The translations under genes and the position numbers were made by a program. Positions 38,887 to 53,274 of a stretch of 64,000 nt of DNA are shown piece after piece. The DNA comes from Metellina segmentata (taxonomy: Eukaryota; Arthropoda; Arachnida; Araneae; Tetragnathidae), in NCBI GenBank assembly GCA_947359465.1, contig CANAIC010000161.1, positions 1 through 64,000 of the forward strand. Reading direction: 5' to 3'. Numbering within the stretch: the stretch's first letter is position 1; each line of letters opens with the position of its first letter. The notes under the pieces are model-generated. The model had not been told where the DNA came from. It searched no databases and saw only the letters and a program-made list of their open reading frames with translations.

Positions 38887-39925
38887 TGACGTTTGATCAT
38901 AAATACCTAAAAACAAAGTGAGGAATATTTGAAGGCAGTAGGGATTTGCTTCGAAAATGGTTAGAAATATACTTGTATGTTAGAGGGAGCATAGAGAAAA
39001 GTTACACATATTTAAGTAAACTATCGAATACTTCAAATTGCATCGAAACTTTACCTCTAAATACGAGTATATTCCAGCTCCCTGTTCGATTCCTGGTCGT
39101 GGAGGGCATAAAACGTTGTTAATCAGAACAACAAAGGAAAAACATGCCTTTATTTGTTGTACTACAACAATTTATTTATAGTATAGTAGTGTGGAGACAA
39201 TGCTCTTAGAAAGAATGAAATTTAAACAGTCCATTCGACAACAGTTGAGTGAACAATAATGGAATACAATAAAAACCATTCAAATGGCAACCAACAATTG
39301 AAATCTTTTGAATTGCAAAAGACTGAAATCTATTGATCGGTATAATAACAATCGAACAAGAATGGGAGGATCCGATAACAATGGAATCTTTTCTTATTCT
39401 TCCCCCATAACAATACCTTTGAACTGATTTTACAAAAGAGGGATAGTTGTTTCCACAGAACAAAGTGTTCTAACAGTCATTTCAATTAATAATAACTCCA
39501 AGCATGTTAGCTGTGTTTATCGTTCTCTCTTCTCGTTGCATTCGACGGCTACGCCAACCGGGTACAACAAAACTTTAAAAGGTAGTGTTTGACAATCAAG
39601 TTCAAATAGATGTTCTAAAATCGCACTTTACTTCCTTTAGGGGTTGGATACTTTCATTTACCATTGGTGAATTGTTGTTGAATGTCAAATCCCCATTTTA
39701 CTGGCTGCCTGCGAATAAATATCAAAGGGGGTACTTTTCACAACTATCTCGGACCATTCATACTCACTTGAATTCAATAACATTCCATCCAACTTTATTG
39801 CCTTCCTAATCACATTTTTCTCTCACTTATATGCATATTTTACTAGGATTCATCTATGGTAAATCGGAAATGTGTAAAAAAAACCCTCTTTCTTGCAAAT
39901 AAAAATATAAAAAGTAAAAGTGGCC

Positions 39926-39942
39926 ATATATATATATATATA
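39926..39942. repeat. Shortest (TA)n tract in the window, 17 bp
   Basis: This is the lower end of the length range. Its unit is correspondingly short: 1,167 bp from the previous anchor, the smallest spacing seen. Confidence 0.95.
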
Positions 39943-40053
39943 GCACGTGGTGTTCCTAAGTGGTCACTCTCCCAGGTACTGAGCACATCCGAATGTGCTT
40001 ATCTTTGGTGATCGAATGAGAACGGTAGAGTTGACCATAATATGGCCGTTGGC
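39943..40053 (-). pseudogene. 5S rRNA-like sequence, copy 34
   Basis: G-type, 111 nt. Next to the shortest tract, 39926-39942 (17 bp). Even with minimal TA the helix I strand is not restored. Next anchor 1,214 bp on. Confidence 0.72.
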
Positions 40054-41086
40054 TGACGTTTGATCATAAATACCTAAAAACAAAGTGAGGAATATTTGAA
40101 GGCAGTAGGGATTGCTTCGAAAATGGTTAGAAATATACTTGTATGTTAGAGGGAGCATAGAGAAAAGTTACACATATTTAAGTAAACTATCGAATACTTC
40201 AAATTGCATCGAAACTTTACCTCTAAATACGAGTATATTCCTGCTCCCTGTTCGATTCCTGGTCGTGGTGGGCATAAACGTTGTTAATCAGAACAACAAA
40301 GGAAAAACATGCCTTTATTTGTTGTACTACAACAATTTATTTATAGTATAGTAGTGTGGAGACAATGCTCTTAGAAAGAATGAAATTTAAACAGTCCATT
40401 CGACAACAGTTGAGTGAACAATAATGGAATACAATAAAAACCATTCAAATGGCAACCAACAATTGAAATATTTTGAATTGCAAAAGACTGAAATCTATTG
40501 ATCGGTATAATAACAATCGAACAAGAATGGGAGGATCCGATAACAATGGAATCTTTTCTTATTCTTCCCCCATAACAATACCTTTGAACTGATTTTACAA
40601 AAGAGGGATAGTTGTTTCCACAGAACAAAGTGTTCTAACAGTCATTTCAATTAATAATAACTCCAAGCATGTTAGCTGTGTTTATCGTTCTCTCTTCTCG
40701 TTGCATTCGACGGCTACGCCAACCGGGTACAACAAAACTTTAAAAGGTAGTGTTTGACAATCAAGTTCAAATAGATGTTCTAAAATCGCACTTTACTTCT
40801 TTTAGGGGTTGGATACTTTCATTTACCATTGGTGAATTGTTGTTGAATGTCAAAACCCCATTTTACTGACTGCCTGCGAATAAATATCAAAGGGGGTACT
40901 TTTCACAACTATCTCGGACCATTCATACTCACTTGAATTCAATAACATTCCATCCAACTTTATTGCCTTCCTAATCACATTTTTTTCTCACTTATATGCA
41001 TATTTTACTAGGATTCATCTATAATAAATCGGAAATGTGTAAAAAAACCCTCTTTCTTGCAAATAAAAATATAAAAAGTAAAAGTG

Positions 41087-41156
<70 letters not shown>

Positions 41157-41157
<1 letters not shown>

Positions 41158-41267
41158 CACGTGGTGTTCCTAAGTGGTCACTCTCCCAGGTACTGAGCAC
41201 ATCCGAATGTGCTTATCTTTGGTGATCGAATGAGAACGGTAGAATTGACCATAATATGGCCGTTGGC
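41157..41267 (-). pseudogene. 5S rRNA-like sequence, copy 35
   Basis: A-type, 111 nt. (TA)n tract 41090-41156 (67 bp). Next anchor 1,265 bp on. Confidence 0.72.
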
Positions 41268-42299
41268 TGACGTTTGATCATAAATACCTAAAAACAAAGT
41301 GAGGAATATTTGAAGGCAGTAGGGATTGCTTCGAAAATGGTTAGAAATATACTTGTATGTTAGAGGGAGCATAGAGAGAAGTTACACATATTTAAGTAAA
41401 CTATCGAATACTTCAAATTGCATCGAAACTTTACCTCTAAATACGAGTATATTCCTGCTCCCGTTCGATTCCTGGTCGTGGTGGGCATAAACGTTGTTAA
41501 TCAGAACAACAAAGGAAAAACATGCCTTTATTTGTTGTACTACAACAATTTATTTATAGTATAGTAGTGTGGAGACAATGCTCTTAGAAAGAATGAAATT
41601 TAAACAGTCCATTCGACAACAGTTGAGTGAACAATAATGGAATACAATAAAAACCATTCAAATGGCAACCAACAATTGAAATATTTTGAATTGCAAAAGA
41701 CTGAAATCTATTGATCGGTATAATAACAATCGAACAAGAATGGGAGGATCCGATAACAATGGAATCTTTTCTTATTCTTCCCCCATAACAATACCTTTGA
41801 ACTGATTTTACAAAAGAGGGATAGTTGTTTCCACAGAACAAAGTGTTCTAACAGTCATTTCAATTAATAATAACTCCAAGCATGTTAGCTGTGTTTATCG
41901 TTCTCTCTTCTCGTTGCATTCGACGGCTACGCCAACCGGGTACAACAAAACTTTAAAAGGTAGTGTTTGACAATCAAGTTCAAATAGATGTTCTAAAATC
42001 GCACTTTACTTCTTTTAGGGGTTGGATACTTTCATTTACCATTGGTGAATTGTTGTTGAATGTCAAAACCCCATTTTACTGACTGCCTGCGAATAAATAT
42101 CAAAGGGGGTACTTTTCACAACTATCTCGGACCATTCATACTCACTTGAATTCAATAACATTCCATCCAACTTTATTGCCTTCCTAATCACATTTTTTTC
42201 TCACTTATATGCATATTTTACTAGGATTCATCTATAATAAATCGGAAATGTGTAAAAAAACCCTCTTTCTTGCAAATAAAAATATAAAAAGTAAAAGTG

Positions 42300-42532
<233 letters not shown>

Positions 42533-43592
42533 TGACGTTTGATCATAAATACCTAAAAACAAAGTGAGGAATATTTGAAGGCAGTAGGGATTGCTTCGAA
42601 AATGGTTAGAAATATACTTGTATGTTAGAGGGAGCATAGAGAGAAGTTACACATATTTAAGTAAACTATCGAATACTTCAAATTGCATCGAAACTTTACC
42701 TCTAAATACGAGTATATTCCTGCTCCCTGTTCGATTCCTGGTCGTGGAGGGCATAAACGTTGTTAATCAGAACAACAAAGGAAAAACATGCCTTTATTTG
42801 TTGTACTACAACAATTTATTTATAGTATACTAGTGTGGAGACAATGCTCTTAGAAAGAATGAAATTTAAACAGTCCATTCGACAACAGTTGAGTGAACAA
42901 TAATGGAATACAATAAAAACCATTCAAATGGCAACCAACAATTGAAATCTTTTGAATTGCAAAAGACTGAAATCTATTGATCGGTATAATAACAATCGAA
43001 CAAGAATGGGAGGATCCGATAACAATGGAATCTTTTCTTATTCTTCCCCCATAACAATACCTTTGAACTGATTTTACAAAAGAGGGATAGTTGTTTCCAC
43101 AGAACAAAGTGTTCTAACAGTCATTTCAATTAATAATAACTCCAAGCATGTTAGCTGTGTTTATCGTTCTCTCTTCTCGTTGCATTCGACGGCTACGCCA
43201 ACCGGGTACAACAAAACTTTAAAAGGTAGTGTTTGACAATCAAGTTCAAATAGATGTTCTAAAATCGCACTTTACTTCCTTTAGGGGTTGGATACTTTCA
43301 TTTACCATTGGTGAATTGTTGTTGAATGTCAAAACCCCATTTTACTGGCTGCCTGCGAATAAATATCAAAGGGGGTACTTTTCACAACTATCTCGGACCA
43401 TTCATACTCACTTGAATTCAATAACATTCCATCCAACTTTATTGCCTTCCTAATCACATTTTTCTCTCACTTATATGCATATTTTACTAGGATTCATCTA
43501 TAATAAATCGGAAATGTGTAAAAAAAACCCTCTTTCTTGCAAATAAAAATATAAAAAGTAAAAGTGGCCATATATATATATATATATATATA

Positions 43593-43702
43593 GCACGTGG
43601 TGTTCCTAAGTGGTCACTCTCCCAGGTACTGAGCACATCCGAATGTGCTTATCTTTGGTGATCGAATGAGAACGGTAGAATTGAATTAATATGGCCGTTG
43701 GC
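43593..43702 (-). pseudogene. 5S rRNA-like sequence, copy 37 (D-type)
   Basis: D-type, 110 nt. (TA)n tract 43570-43592 (23 bp). Next anchor 1,206 bp on. Confidence 0.7.
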
Positions 43703-44736
43703 TGACGTTTGATCATAAATACCTAAAAACAAAGTGAGGAATATTTGAAGGCAGTAGGGATTGCTTCGAAAATGGTTAGAAATATACTTGTATGTTAGAG
43801 GGAGCATAGAGAGAAGTTACACATATTTAAGTAAACTATCGAATACTTCAAATTGCATCGAAACTTTACCTCTAAATACGAGTATATTCCTGCTCCCTGT
43901 TCGATTCCTGGTCGTGGAGGGCATAAACGTTGTTAATCAGAACAACAAAGGAAAAACATGCCTTTATTTGTTGTACTACAACAATTTATTTATAGTATAG
44001 TAGTGTGGAGACAATGCTCTTAGAAAGAATGAAATTTAAACAGTCCATTCGACAACAGTTGAGTGAACAATAATGGAATACAATAAAAACCATTCAAATG
44101 GCAACCAACAATTGAAATCTTTTGAATTGCAAAAGACTGAAATCTATTGATCGGTATAATAACAATCAAACAAGAATGGGAGGATCCGATAACAATGGAA
44201 TCTTTTCTTATTCTTCCCCCATAACAATACCTTTGAACTGATTTTACAAAAGAGGGATAGTTGTTTCCACAGAACAAAGTGTTCTAACAGTCATTTCAAT
44301 TAATAATAACTCCAAGCATGTTAGCTGTGTTTATCGTTCTCCCTTCTCGTTGCATTCGACGGCTACGCCAACCGGGTACAACAAAACTTTAAAAGGTAGT
44401 GTTTGACAATCAAGTTCAAATAGATGTTCTAAAATCGCACTTTACTTCCTTTAGGGGTTGGACCCTTTCATTTACCATTGGTGAATTGTTGTTGAATGTC
44501 AAAACCCCATTTTACTGGCTGCCTGCGAATAAATATCAAAGGGGGTACTTTTCACAACTATCTCGGACCATTCATACTCACTTGAATTCAATAACATTCC
44601 ATCCAACTTTATTGCCTTCCTAATCACATTTTTCTCTCACTTATATGCATATTTTACTAGGATTCATCTATGGTAAATCGGAAATGTGTAAAAAAAACCC
44701 TCTTTCTTGCAAATAAAAATATAAAAAGTAAAAGTG

Positions 44737-44798
<62 letters not shown>

Positions 44799-44799
<1 letters not shown>

Positions 44800-44909
44800 C
44801 ACGTGGTGTTCCTAAGTGGTCACTCTCCCAGGTACTGAGCACATCCGAATGTGCTTATCTTTGGTGATCGAATGAGAACGGTAGAGTTGACCATAATATG
44901 GCCGTTGGC
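44799..44909 (-). pseudogene. 5S rRNA-like sequence, copy 38
   Basis: G-type, 111 nt. (TA)n tract 44740-44798 (59 bp). Next anchor 1,173 bp on. Confidence 0.72.
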
Positions 44910-45971
44910 TGACGTTTGATCATAAATACCTAAAAACAAAGTGAGGAATATTTGAAGGCAGTAGGGATTGCTTCGAAAATGGTTAGAAATATACTTGTAT
45001 GTTAGAGGGAGCATAGAGAGAAGTTACACATATTTAAGTAAACTATCGAATACTTCAAATTGCATCGAAACTTTACCTCTAAATACGAGTATATTCCTGC
45101 TCCCTGTTCGATTCCTGGTCGTGGAGGGCATAAACGTTGTTAATCAGAACAACAAAGGAAAAACATGCCTTTATTTGTTGTACTACAACAATTTATTTAT
45201 AGTATACTAGTGTGGAGACAATGCTCTTAGAAAGAATGAAATTTAAACAGTCCATTCGACAACAGTTGAGTGAACAATAATGGAATACAATAAAAACCAT
45301 TCAAATGGCAACCAACAATTGAAATCTTTTGAATTGCAAAAGACTGAAATCTATTGATCGGTATAATAACAATCGAACAAGAATGGGAGGATCCGATAAC
45401 AATGGAATCTTTTCTTATTCTTCCCCCATAACAATACCTTTGAACTGATTTTACAAAAGAGGGATAGTTGTTTCCACAGAACAAAGTGTTCTAACAGTCA
45501 TTTCAATTAATAATAACTCCAAGCATGTTAGCTGTGTTTATCGTTCTCTCTTCTCGTTGCATTCGACGGCTACGCCAACCGGGTACAACAAAACTTTAAA
45601 AGGTAGTGTTTGACAATCAAGTTCAAATAGATGTTCTAAAATCGCACTTTACTTCCTTTAGGGGTTGGATACTTTCATTTACCATTGGTGAATTGTTGTT
45701 GAATGTCAAAACCCCATTTTACTGGCTGCCTGCGAATAAATATCAAAGGGGGTACTTTTCACAACTATCTCGGACCATTCATACTCACTTGAATTCAATA
45801 ACATTCCATCCAACTTTATTGCCTTCCTAATCACATTTTTCTCTCACTTATATGCATATTTTACTAGGATTCATCTATAATAAATCGGAAATGTGTAAAA
45901 AAAACCCTCTTTCTTGCAAATAAAAATATAAAAAGTAAAAGTGGCCATATATATATATATATATATATATA

Positions 45972-46081
45972 GCACGTGGTGTTCCTAAGTGGTCACTCTC
46001 CCAGGTACTGAGCACATCCGAATGTGCTTATCTTTGGTGATCGAATGAGAACGGTAGAATTGAATTAATATGGCCGTTGGC
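45972..46081 (-). pseudogene. 5S rRNA-like sequence, copy 39 (D-type)
   Basis: D-type, 110 nt. (TA)n tract 45947-45971 (25 bp). Next anchor 1,216 bp on. Confidence 0.7.
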
Positions 46082-47115
46082 TGACGTTTGATCATAAATA
46101 CCTAAAAACAAAGTGAGGAATATTTGAAGGCAGTAGGGATTGCTTCGAAAATGGTTAGAAATATACTTGTATGTTAGAGGGAGCATAGAGAGAAGTTACA
46201 CATATTTAAGTAAACTATCGAATACTTCAAATTGCATCGAAACTTTACCTCTAAATACGAGTATATTCCTGCTCCCTGTTCGATTCCTGGTCGTGGAGGG
46301 CATAAACGTTGTTAATCAGAACAACAAAGGAAAAACATGCCTTTATTTGTTGTACTACAACAATTTATTTATAGTATAGTAGTGTGGAGACAATGCTCTT
46401 AGAAAGAATGAAATTTAAACAGTCCATTCGACAACAGTTGAGTGAACAATAATGGAATACAATAAAAACCATTCAAATGGCAACCAACAATTGAAATCTT
46501 TTGAATTGCAAAAGACTGAAATCTATTGATCGGTATAATAACAATCAAACAAGAATGGGAGGATCCGATAACAATGGAATCTTTTCTTATTCTTCCCCCA
46601 TAACAATACCTTTGAACTGATTTTACAAAAGAGGGATAGTTGTTTCCACAGAACAAAGTGTTCTAACAGTCATTTCAATTAATAATAACTCCAAGCATGT
46701 TAGCTGTGTTTATCGTTCTCCCTTCTCGTTGCATTCGACGGCTACGCCAACCGGGTACAACAAAACTTTAAAAGGTAGTGTTTGACAATCAAGTTCAAAT
46801 AGATGTTCTAAAATCGCACTTTACTTCCTTTAGGGGTTGGACCCTTTCATTTACCATTGGTGAATTGTTGTTGAATGTCAAAACCCCATTTTACTGGCTG
46901 CCTGCGAATAAATATCAAAGGGGGTACTTTTCACAACTATCTCGGACCATTCATACTCACTTGAATTCAATAACATTCCATCCAACTTTATTGCCTTCCT
47001 AATCACATTTTTCTCTCACTTATATGCATATTTTACTAGGATTCATCTATGGTAAATCGGAAATGTGTAAAAAAAACCCTCTTTCTTGCAAATAAAAATA
47101 TAAAAAGTAAAAGTG

Positions 47116-47187
<72 letters not shown>

Positions 47188-47188
<1 letters not shown>

Positions 47189-47298
47189 CACGTGGTGTTC
47201 CTAAGTGGTCACTCTCCCAGGTACTGAGCACATCCGAATGTGCTTATCTTTGGTGATCGAATGAGAACGGTAGAGTTGACCATAATATGGCCGTTGGC
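47188..47298 (-). pseudogene. 5S rRNA-like sequence, copy 40
   Basis: G-type, 111 nt. (TA)n tract 47119-47187 (69 bp). Its unit carries the marker TCCAATAAC shared with copies 45 and 49. Next anchor 1,182 bp on. Confidence 0.72.
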
Positions 47299-48331
47299 TG
47301 ACGTTTGATCATAAATACCTAAAAACAAAGTGAGGAATATTTGAAGGCAGTAGGGATTGCTTCGAAAATGGTTAGAAATATACTTGTATGTTAGAGGGAG
47401 CATAGAGAAAAGTTACACATATTTAAGTAAACTATCGAATACTTCAAATTGCATCGAAACTTTACCTCTAAATACGAGTATATTCCTGCTCCCTGTTCGA
47501 TTCCTGGTCGTGGTGGGCATAAACGTTGTTAATCAGAACAACAAAGGAAAAACATGCCTTTATTTGTTGTACTACAACAATTTATTTATAGTATAGTAGT
47601 GTGGAGACAATGCTCTTAGAAAGAATGAAATTTAAACAGTCCATTCGACAACAGTTGAGTGAACAATAATGGAATACAATAAAAACCATTCAAATGGCAA
47701 CCAACAATTGAAATCTTTTGAATTGCAAAAGACTGAAATCTATTGATCGGTATAATAACAATCGAACAAGAATGGGAGGATCCAATAACAATGGAATCTT
47801 TTCTTATTCTTCCCCCATAACAATACCTTTGAACTGATTTTACAAAAGAGGGATAGTTGTTTCCACAGAACAAAGTGTTCTAACAGTCATTTCAATTAAT
47901 AATAACTCCAAGCATGTTAGCTGTGTTTATCGTTCTCTCTTCTCGTTGCATTCGACGGCTACGCCAACCGGGTACAACAAAACTTTAAAAGGTAGTGTTT
48001 GACAATCAAGTTCAAATAGATGTTCTAAAATCGCACTTTACTTCTTTTAGGGGTTGGATACTTTCATTTACCATTGGTGAATTGTTGTTGAATGTCAAAA
48101 CCCCATTTTACTGACTGCCTGCGAATAAATATCAAAGGGGGTACTTTTCACAACTATCTCGGACCATTCATACTCACTTGAATTCAATAACATTCCATCC
48201 AACTTTATTGCCTTCCTAATCACATTTTTTTCTCACTTATATGCATATTTTACTAGGATTCATCTATAATAAATCGGAAATGTGTAAAAAAACCCTCTTT
48301 CTTGCAAATAAAAATATAAAAAGTAAAAGTG

Positions 48332-48369
<38 letters not shown>

Positions 48370-48370
<1 letters not shown>

Positions 48371-48480
48371 CACGTGGTGTTCCTAAGTGGTCACTCTCCC
48401 AGGTACTGAGCACATCCGAATGTGCTTATCTTTGGTGATCGAATGAGAACGGTAGAATTGACCATAATATGGCCGTTGGC
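48370..48480 (-). pseudogene. 5S rRNA-like sequence, copy 41
   Basis: A-type, 111 nt. (TA)n tract 48335-48369 (35 bp). Next anchor 1,239 bp on. Confidence 0.72.
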
Positions 48481-49514
48481 TGACGTTTGATCATAAATAC
48501 CTAAAAACAAAGTGAGGAATATTTGAAGGCAGTAGGGATTGCTTCGAAAATGGTTAGAAATATACTTGTATGTTAGAGGGAGCATAGAGAGAAGTTACAC
48601 ATATTTAAGTAAACTATCGAATACTTCAAATTGCATCGAAACTTTACCTCTAAATACGAGTATATTCCTGCTCCCTGTTCGATTCCTGGTCGTGGAGGGC
48701 ATAAACGTTGTTAATCAGAACAACAAAGGAAAAACATGCCTTTATTTGTTGTACTACAACAATTTATTTATAGTATACTAGTGTGGAGACAATGCTCTTA
48801 GAAAGAATGAAATTTAAACAGTCCATTCGACAACAGTTGAGTGAACAATAATGGAATACAATAAAAACCATTCAAATGGCAACCAACAATTGAAATCTTT
48901 TGAATTGCAAAAGACTGAAATCTATTGATCGGTATAATAACAATCGAACAAGAATGGGAGGATCCGATAACAATGGAATCTTTTCTTATTCTTCCCCCAT
49001 AACAATACCTTTGAACTGATTTTACAAAAGAGGGATAGTTGTTTCCACAGAACAAAGTGTTCTAACAGTCATTTCAATTAATAATAACTCCAAGCATGTT
49101 AGCTGTGTTTATCGTTCTCTCTTCTCGTTGCATTCGACGGCTACGCCAACCGGGTACAACAAAACTTTAAAAGGTAGTGTTTGACAATCAAGTTCAAATA
49201 GATGTTCTAAAATCGCACTTTACTTCCTTTAGGGGTTGGATACTTTCATTTACCATTGGTGAATTGTTGTTGAATGTCAAAACACCATTTTACTGACTGC
49301 CTGCGAATAAATATCAAAGGGGGTACTTTTCACAACTATCTCGGACCATTCATACTCACTTGAATTCAATAACATTCCATCCAACTTTATTGCCTTCCTA
49401 ATCACATTTTTTTCTCACTTATATGCATATTTTACTAGGATTCATCTATAATAAATCGGAAATGTGTAAAAAAAACCCTCTTTCTTGCAAATAAAAATAT
49501 AAAAAGTAAAAGTG

Positions 49515-49517
<3 letters not shown>

Positions 49518-49608
<91 letters not shown>
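49518..49608. repeat. Long uninterrupted (TA)n tract, 91 bp
   Basis: This is the longest pure TA tract I find in the window. AT tracts of this size readily form cruciforms and are known to be hard to sequence and assemble. Confidence 0.95.
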
Positions 49609-49609
<1 letters not shown>

Positions 49610-49719
49610 CACGTGGTGTTCCTAAGTGGTCACTCTCCCAGGTACTGAGCACATCCGAATGTGCTTATCTTTGGTGATCGAATGAGAACGGTAGAATTGA
49701 CCATAATATGGCCGTTGGC
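49609..49719 (-). pseudogene. 5S rRNA-like sequence, copy 42
   Basis: A-type, 111 nt. (TA)n tract 49518-49608 (91 bp). Next anchor 1,177 bp on. Confidence 0.72.
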
Positions 49720-50753
49720 TGACGTTTGATCATAAATACCTAAAAACAAAGTGAGGAATATTTGAAGGCAGTAGGGATTGCTTCGAAAATGGTTAGAAAT
49801 ATACTTGTATGTTAGAGGGAGCATAGAGAGAAGTTACACATATTTAAGTAAACTATCGAATACTTCAAATTGCATCGAAACTTTACCTCTAAATACGAGT
49901 ATATTCCTGCTCCCTGTTCGATTCCTGGTCGTGGAGGGCATAAACGTTGTTAATCAGAACAACAAAGGAAAAACATGCCTTTATTTGTTGTACTACAACA
50001 ATTTATTTATAGTATAGTAGTGTGGAGACAATGCTCTTAGAAAGAATGAAATTTAAACAGTCCATTCGACAACAGTTGAGTGAACAATAATGGAATACAA
50101 TAAAAACCATTCAAATGGCAACCAACAATTGAAATCTTTTGAATTGCAAAAGACTGAAATCTATTGATCGGTATAATAACAATCAAACAAGAATGGGAGG
50201 ATCCGATAACAATGGAATCTTTTCTTATTCTTCCCCCATAACAATACCTTTGAACTGATTTTACAAAAGAGGGATAGTTGTTTCCACAGAACAAAGTGTT
50301 CTAACAGTCATTTCAATTAATAATAACTCCAAGCATGTTAGCTGTGTTTATCGTTCTCCCTTCTCGTTGCATTCGACGGCTACGCCAACCGGGTACAACA
50401 AAACTTTAAAAGGTAGTGTTTGACAATCAAGTTCAAATAGATGTTCTAAAATCGCACTTTACTTCCTTTAGGGGTTGGACCCTTTCATTTACCATTGGTG
50501 AATTGTTGTTGAATGTCAAAACCCCATTTTACTGGCTGCCTGCGAATAAATATCAAAGGGGGTACTTTTCACAACTATCTCGGACCATTCATACTCACTT
50601 GAATTCAATAACATTCCATCCAACTTTATTGCCTTCCTAATCACATTTTTCTCTCACTTATATGCATATTTTACTAGGATTCATCTATGGTAAATCGGAA
50701 ATGTGTAAAAAAAACCCTCTTTCTTGCAAATAAAAATATAAAAAGTAAAAGTG

Positions 50754-50785
<32 letters not shown>

Positions 50786-50896
50786 GCACGTGGTGTTCCT
50801 AAGTGGTCACTCTCCCAGGTACTGAGCACATCCGAATGTGCTTATCTTTGGTGATCGAATGAGAACGGTAGAGTTGACCATAATATGGCCGTTGGC
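50786..50896 (-). pseudogene. 5S rRNA-like sequence, copy 43
   Basis: G-type, 111 nt. (TA)n tract 50757-50785 (29 bp). Next anchor 1,173 bp on. Confidence 0.72.
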
Positions 50897-51958
50897 TGAC
50901 GTTTGATCATAAATACCTAAAAACAAAGTGAGGAATATTTGAAGGCAGTAGGGATTGCTTCGAAAATGGTTAGAAATATACTTGTATGTTAGAGGGAGCA
51001 TAGAGAGAAGTTACACATATTTAAGTAAACTATCGAATACTTCAAATTGCATCGAAACTTTACCTCTAAATACGAGTATATTCCTGCTCCCTGTTCGATT
51101 CCTGGTCGTGGAGGGCATAAACGTTGTTAATCAGAACAACAAAGGAAAAACATGCCTTTATTTGTTGTACTACAACAATTTATTTATAGTATACTAGTGT
51201 GGAGACAATGCTCTTAGAAAGAATGAAATTTAAACAGTCCATTCGACAACAGTTGAGTGAACAATAATGGAATACAATAAAAACCATTCAAATGGCAACC
51301 AACAATTGAAATCTTTTGAATTGCAAAAGACTGAAATCTATTGATCGGTATAATAACAATCGAACAAGAATGGGAGGATCCGATAACAATGGAATCTTTT
51401 CTTATTCTTCCCCCATAACAATACCTTTGAACTGATTTTACAAAAGAGGGATAGTTGTTTCCACAGAACAAAGTGTTCTAACAGTCATTTCAATTAATAA
51501 TAACTCCAAGCATGTTAGCTGTGTTTATCGTTCTCTCTTCTCGTTGCATTCGACGGCTACGCCAACCGGGTACAACAAAACTTTAAAAGGTAGTGTTTGA
51601 CAATCAAGTTCAAATAGATGTTCTAAAATCGCACTTTACTTCCTTTAGGGGTTGGATACTTTCATTTACCATTGGTGAATTGTTGTTGAATGTCAAAACC
51701 CCATTTTACTGGCTGCCTGCGAATAAATATCAAAGGGGGTACTTTTCACAACTATCTCGGACCATTCATACTCACTTGAATTCAATAACATTCCATCCAA
51801 CTTTATTGCCTTCCTAATCACATTTTTCTCTCACTTATATGCATATTTTACTAGGATTCATCTATAATAAATCGGAAATGTGTAAAAAAAACCCTCTTTC
51901 TTGCAAATAAAAATATAAAAAGTAAAAGTGGCCATATATATATATATATATATATATA

Positions 51959-52068
51959 GCACGTGGTGTTCCTAAGTGGTCACTCTCCCAGGTACTGAGC
52001 ACATCCGAATGTGCTTATCTTTGGTGATCGAATGAGAACGGTAGAATTGAATTAATATGGCCGTTGGC
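51959..52068 (-). pseudogene. 5S rRNA-like sequence, copy 44 (D-type)
   Basis: D-type, 110 nt. (TA)n tract 51934-51958 (25 bp). Next anchor 1,205 bp on. Confidence 0.7.
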
Positions 52069-53101
52069 TGACGTTTGATCATAAATACCTAAAAACAAAG
52101 TGAGGAATATTTGAAGGCAGTAGGGATTGCTTCGAAAATGGTTAGAAATATACTTGTATGTTAGAGGGAGCATAGAGAGAAGTTACACATATTTAAGTAA
52201 ACTATCGAATACTTCAAATTGCATCGAAACTTTACCTCTAAATACGAGTATATTCCTGCTCCCTGTTCGATTCCTGGTCGTGGAGGGCATAAACGTTGTT
52301 AATCAGAACAACAAAGGAAAAACATGCCTTTATTTGTTGTACTACAACAATTTATTTATAGTATAGTAGTGTGGAGACAATGCTCTTAGAAAGAATGAAA
52401 TTTAAACAGTCCATTCGACAACAGTTGAGTGAACAATAATGGAATACAATAAAAACCATTCAAATGGCAACCAACAATTGAAATCTTTTGAATTGCAAAA
52501 GACTGAAATCTATTGATCGGTATAATAACAATCAAACAAGAATGGGAGGATCCGATAACAATGGAATCTTTTCTTATTCTTCCCCCATAACAATACCTTT
52601 GAACTGATTTTACAAAAGAGGGATAGTTGTTTCCACAGAACAAAGTGTTCTAACAGTCATTTCAATTAATAATAACTCCAAGCATGTTAGCTGTGTTTAT
52701 CGTTCTCCCTTCTCGTTGCATTCGACGGCTACGCCAACCGGGTACAACAAAACTTTAAAAGGTAGTGTTTGACAATCAAGTTCAAATAGATGTTCTAAAA
52801 TCGCACTTTACTTCCTTTAGGGGTTGGACCCTTTCATTTACCATTGGTGAATTGTTGTTGAATGTCAAAACCCCATTTTACTGGCTGCCTGCGAATAAAT
52901 ATCAAAGGGGGTACTTTTCACAACTATCTCGGACCATTCATACTCACTTGAATTCAATAACATTCCATCCAACTTTATTGCCTTCCTAATCACATTTTTC
53001 TCTCACTTATATGCATATTTTACTAGGATTCATCTATGGTAAATCGGAAATGTGTAAAAAAACCCTCTTTCTTGCAAATAAAAATATAAAAAGTAAAAGT
53101 G

Positions 53102-53163
<62 letters not shown>

Positions 53164-53164
<1 letters not shown>

Positions 53165-53274
53165 CACGTGGTGTTCCTAAGTGGTCACTCTCCCAGGTAC
53201 TGAGCACATCCGAATGTGCTTATCTTTGGTGATCGAATGAGAACGGTAGAGTTGACCATAATATGGCCGTTGGC
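53164..53274 (-). pseudogene. 5S rRNA-like sequence, copy 45
   Basis: G-type, 111 nt. (TA)n tract 53105-53163 (59 bp). Next anchor 1,187 bp on. Confidence 0.72.
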
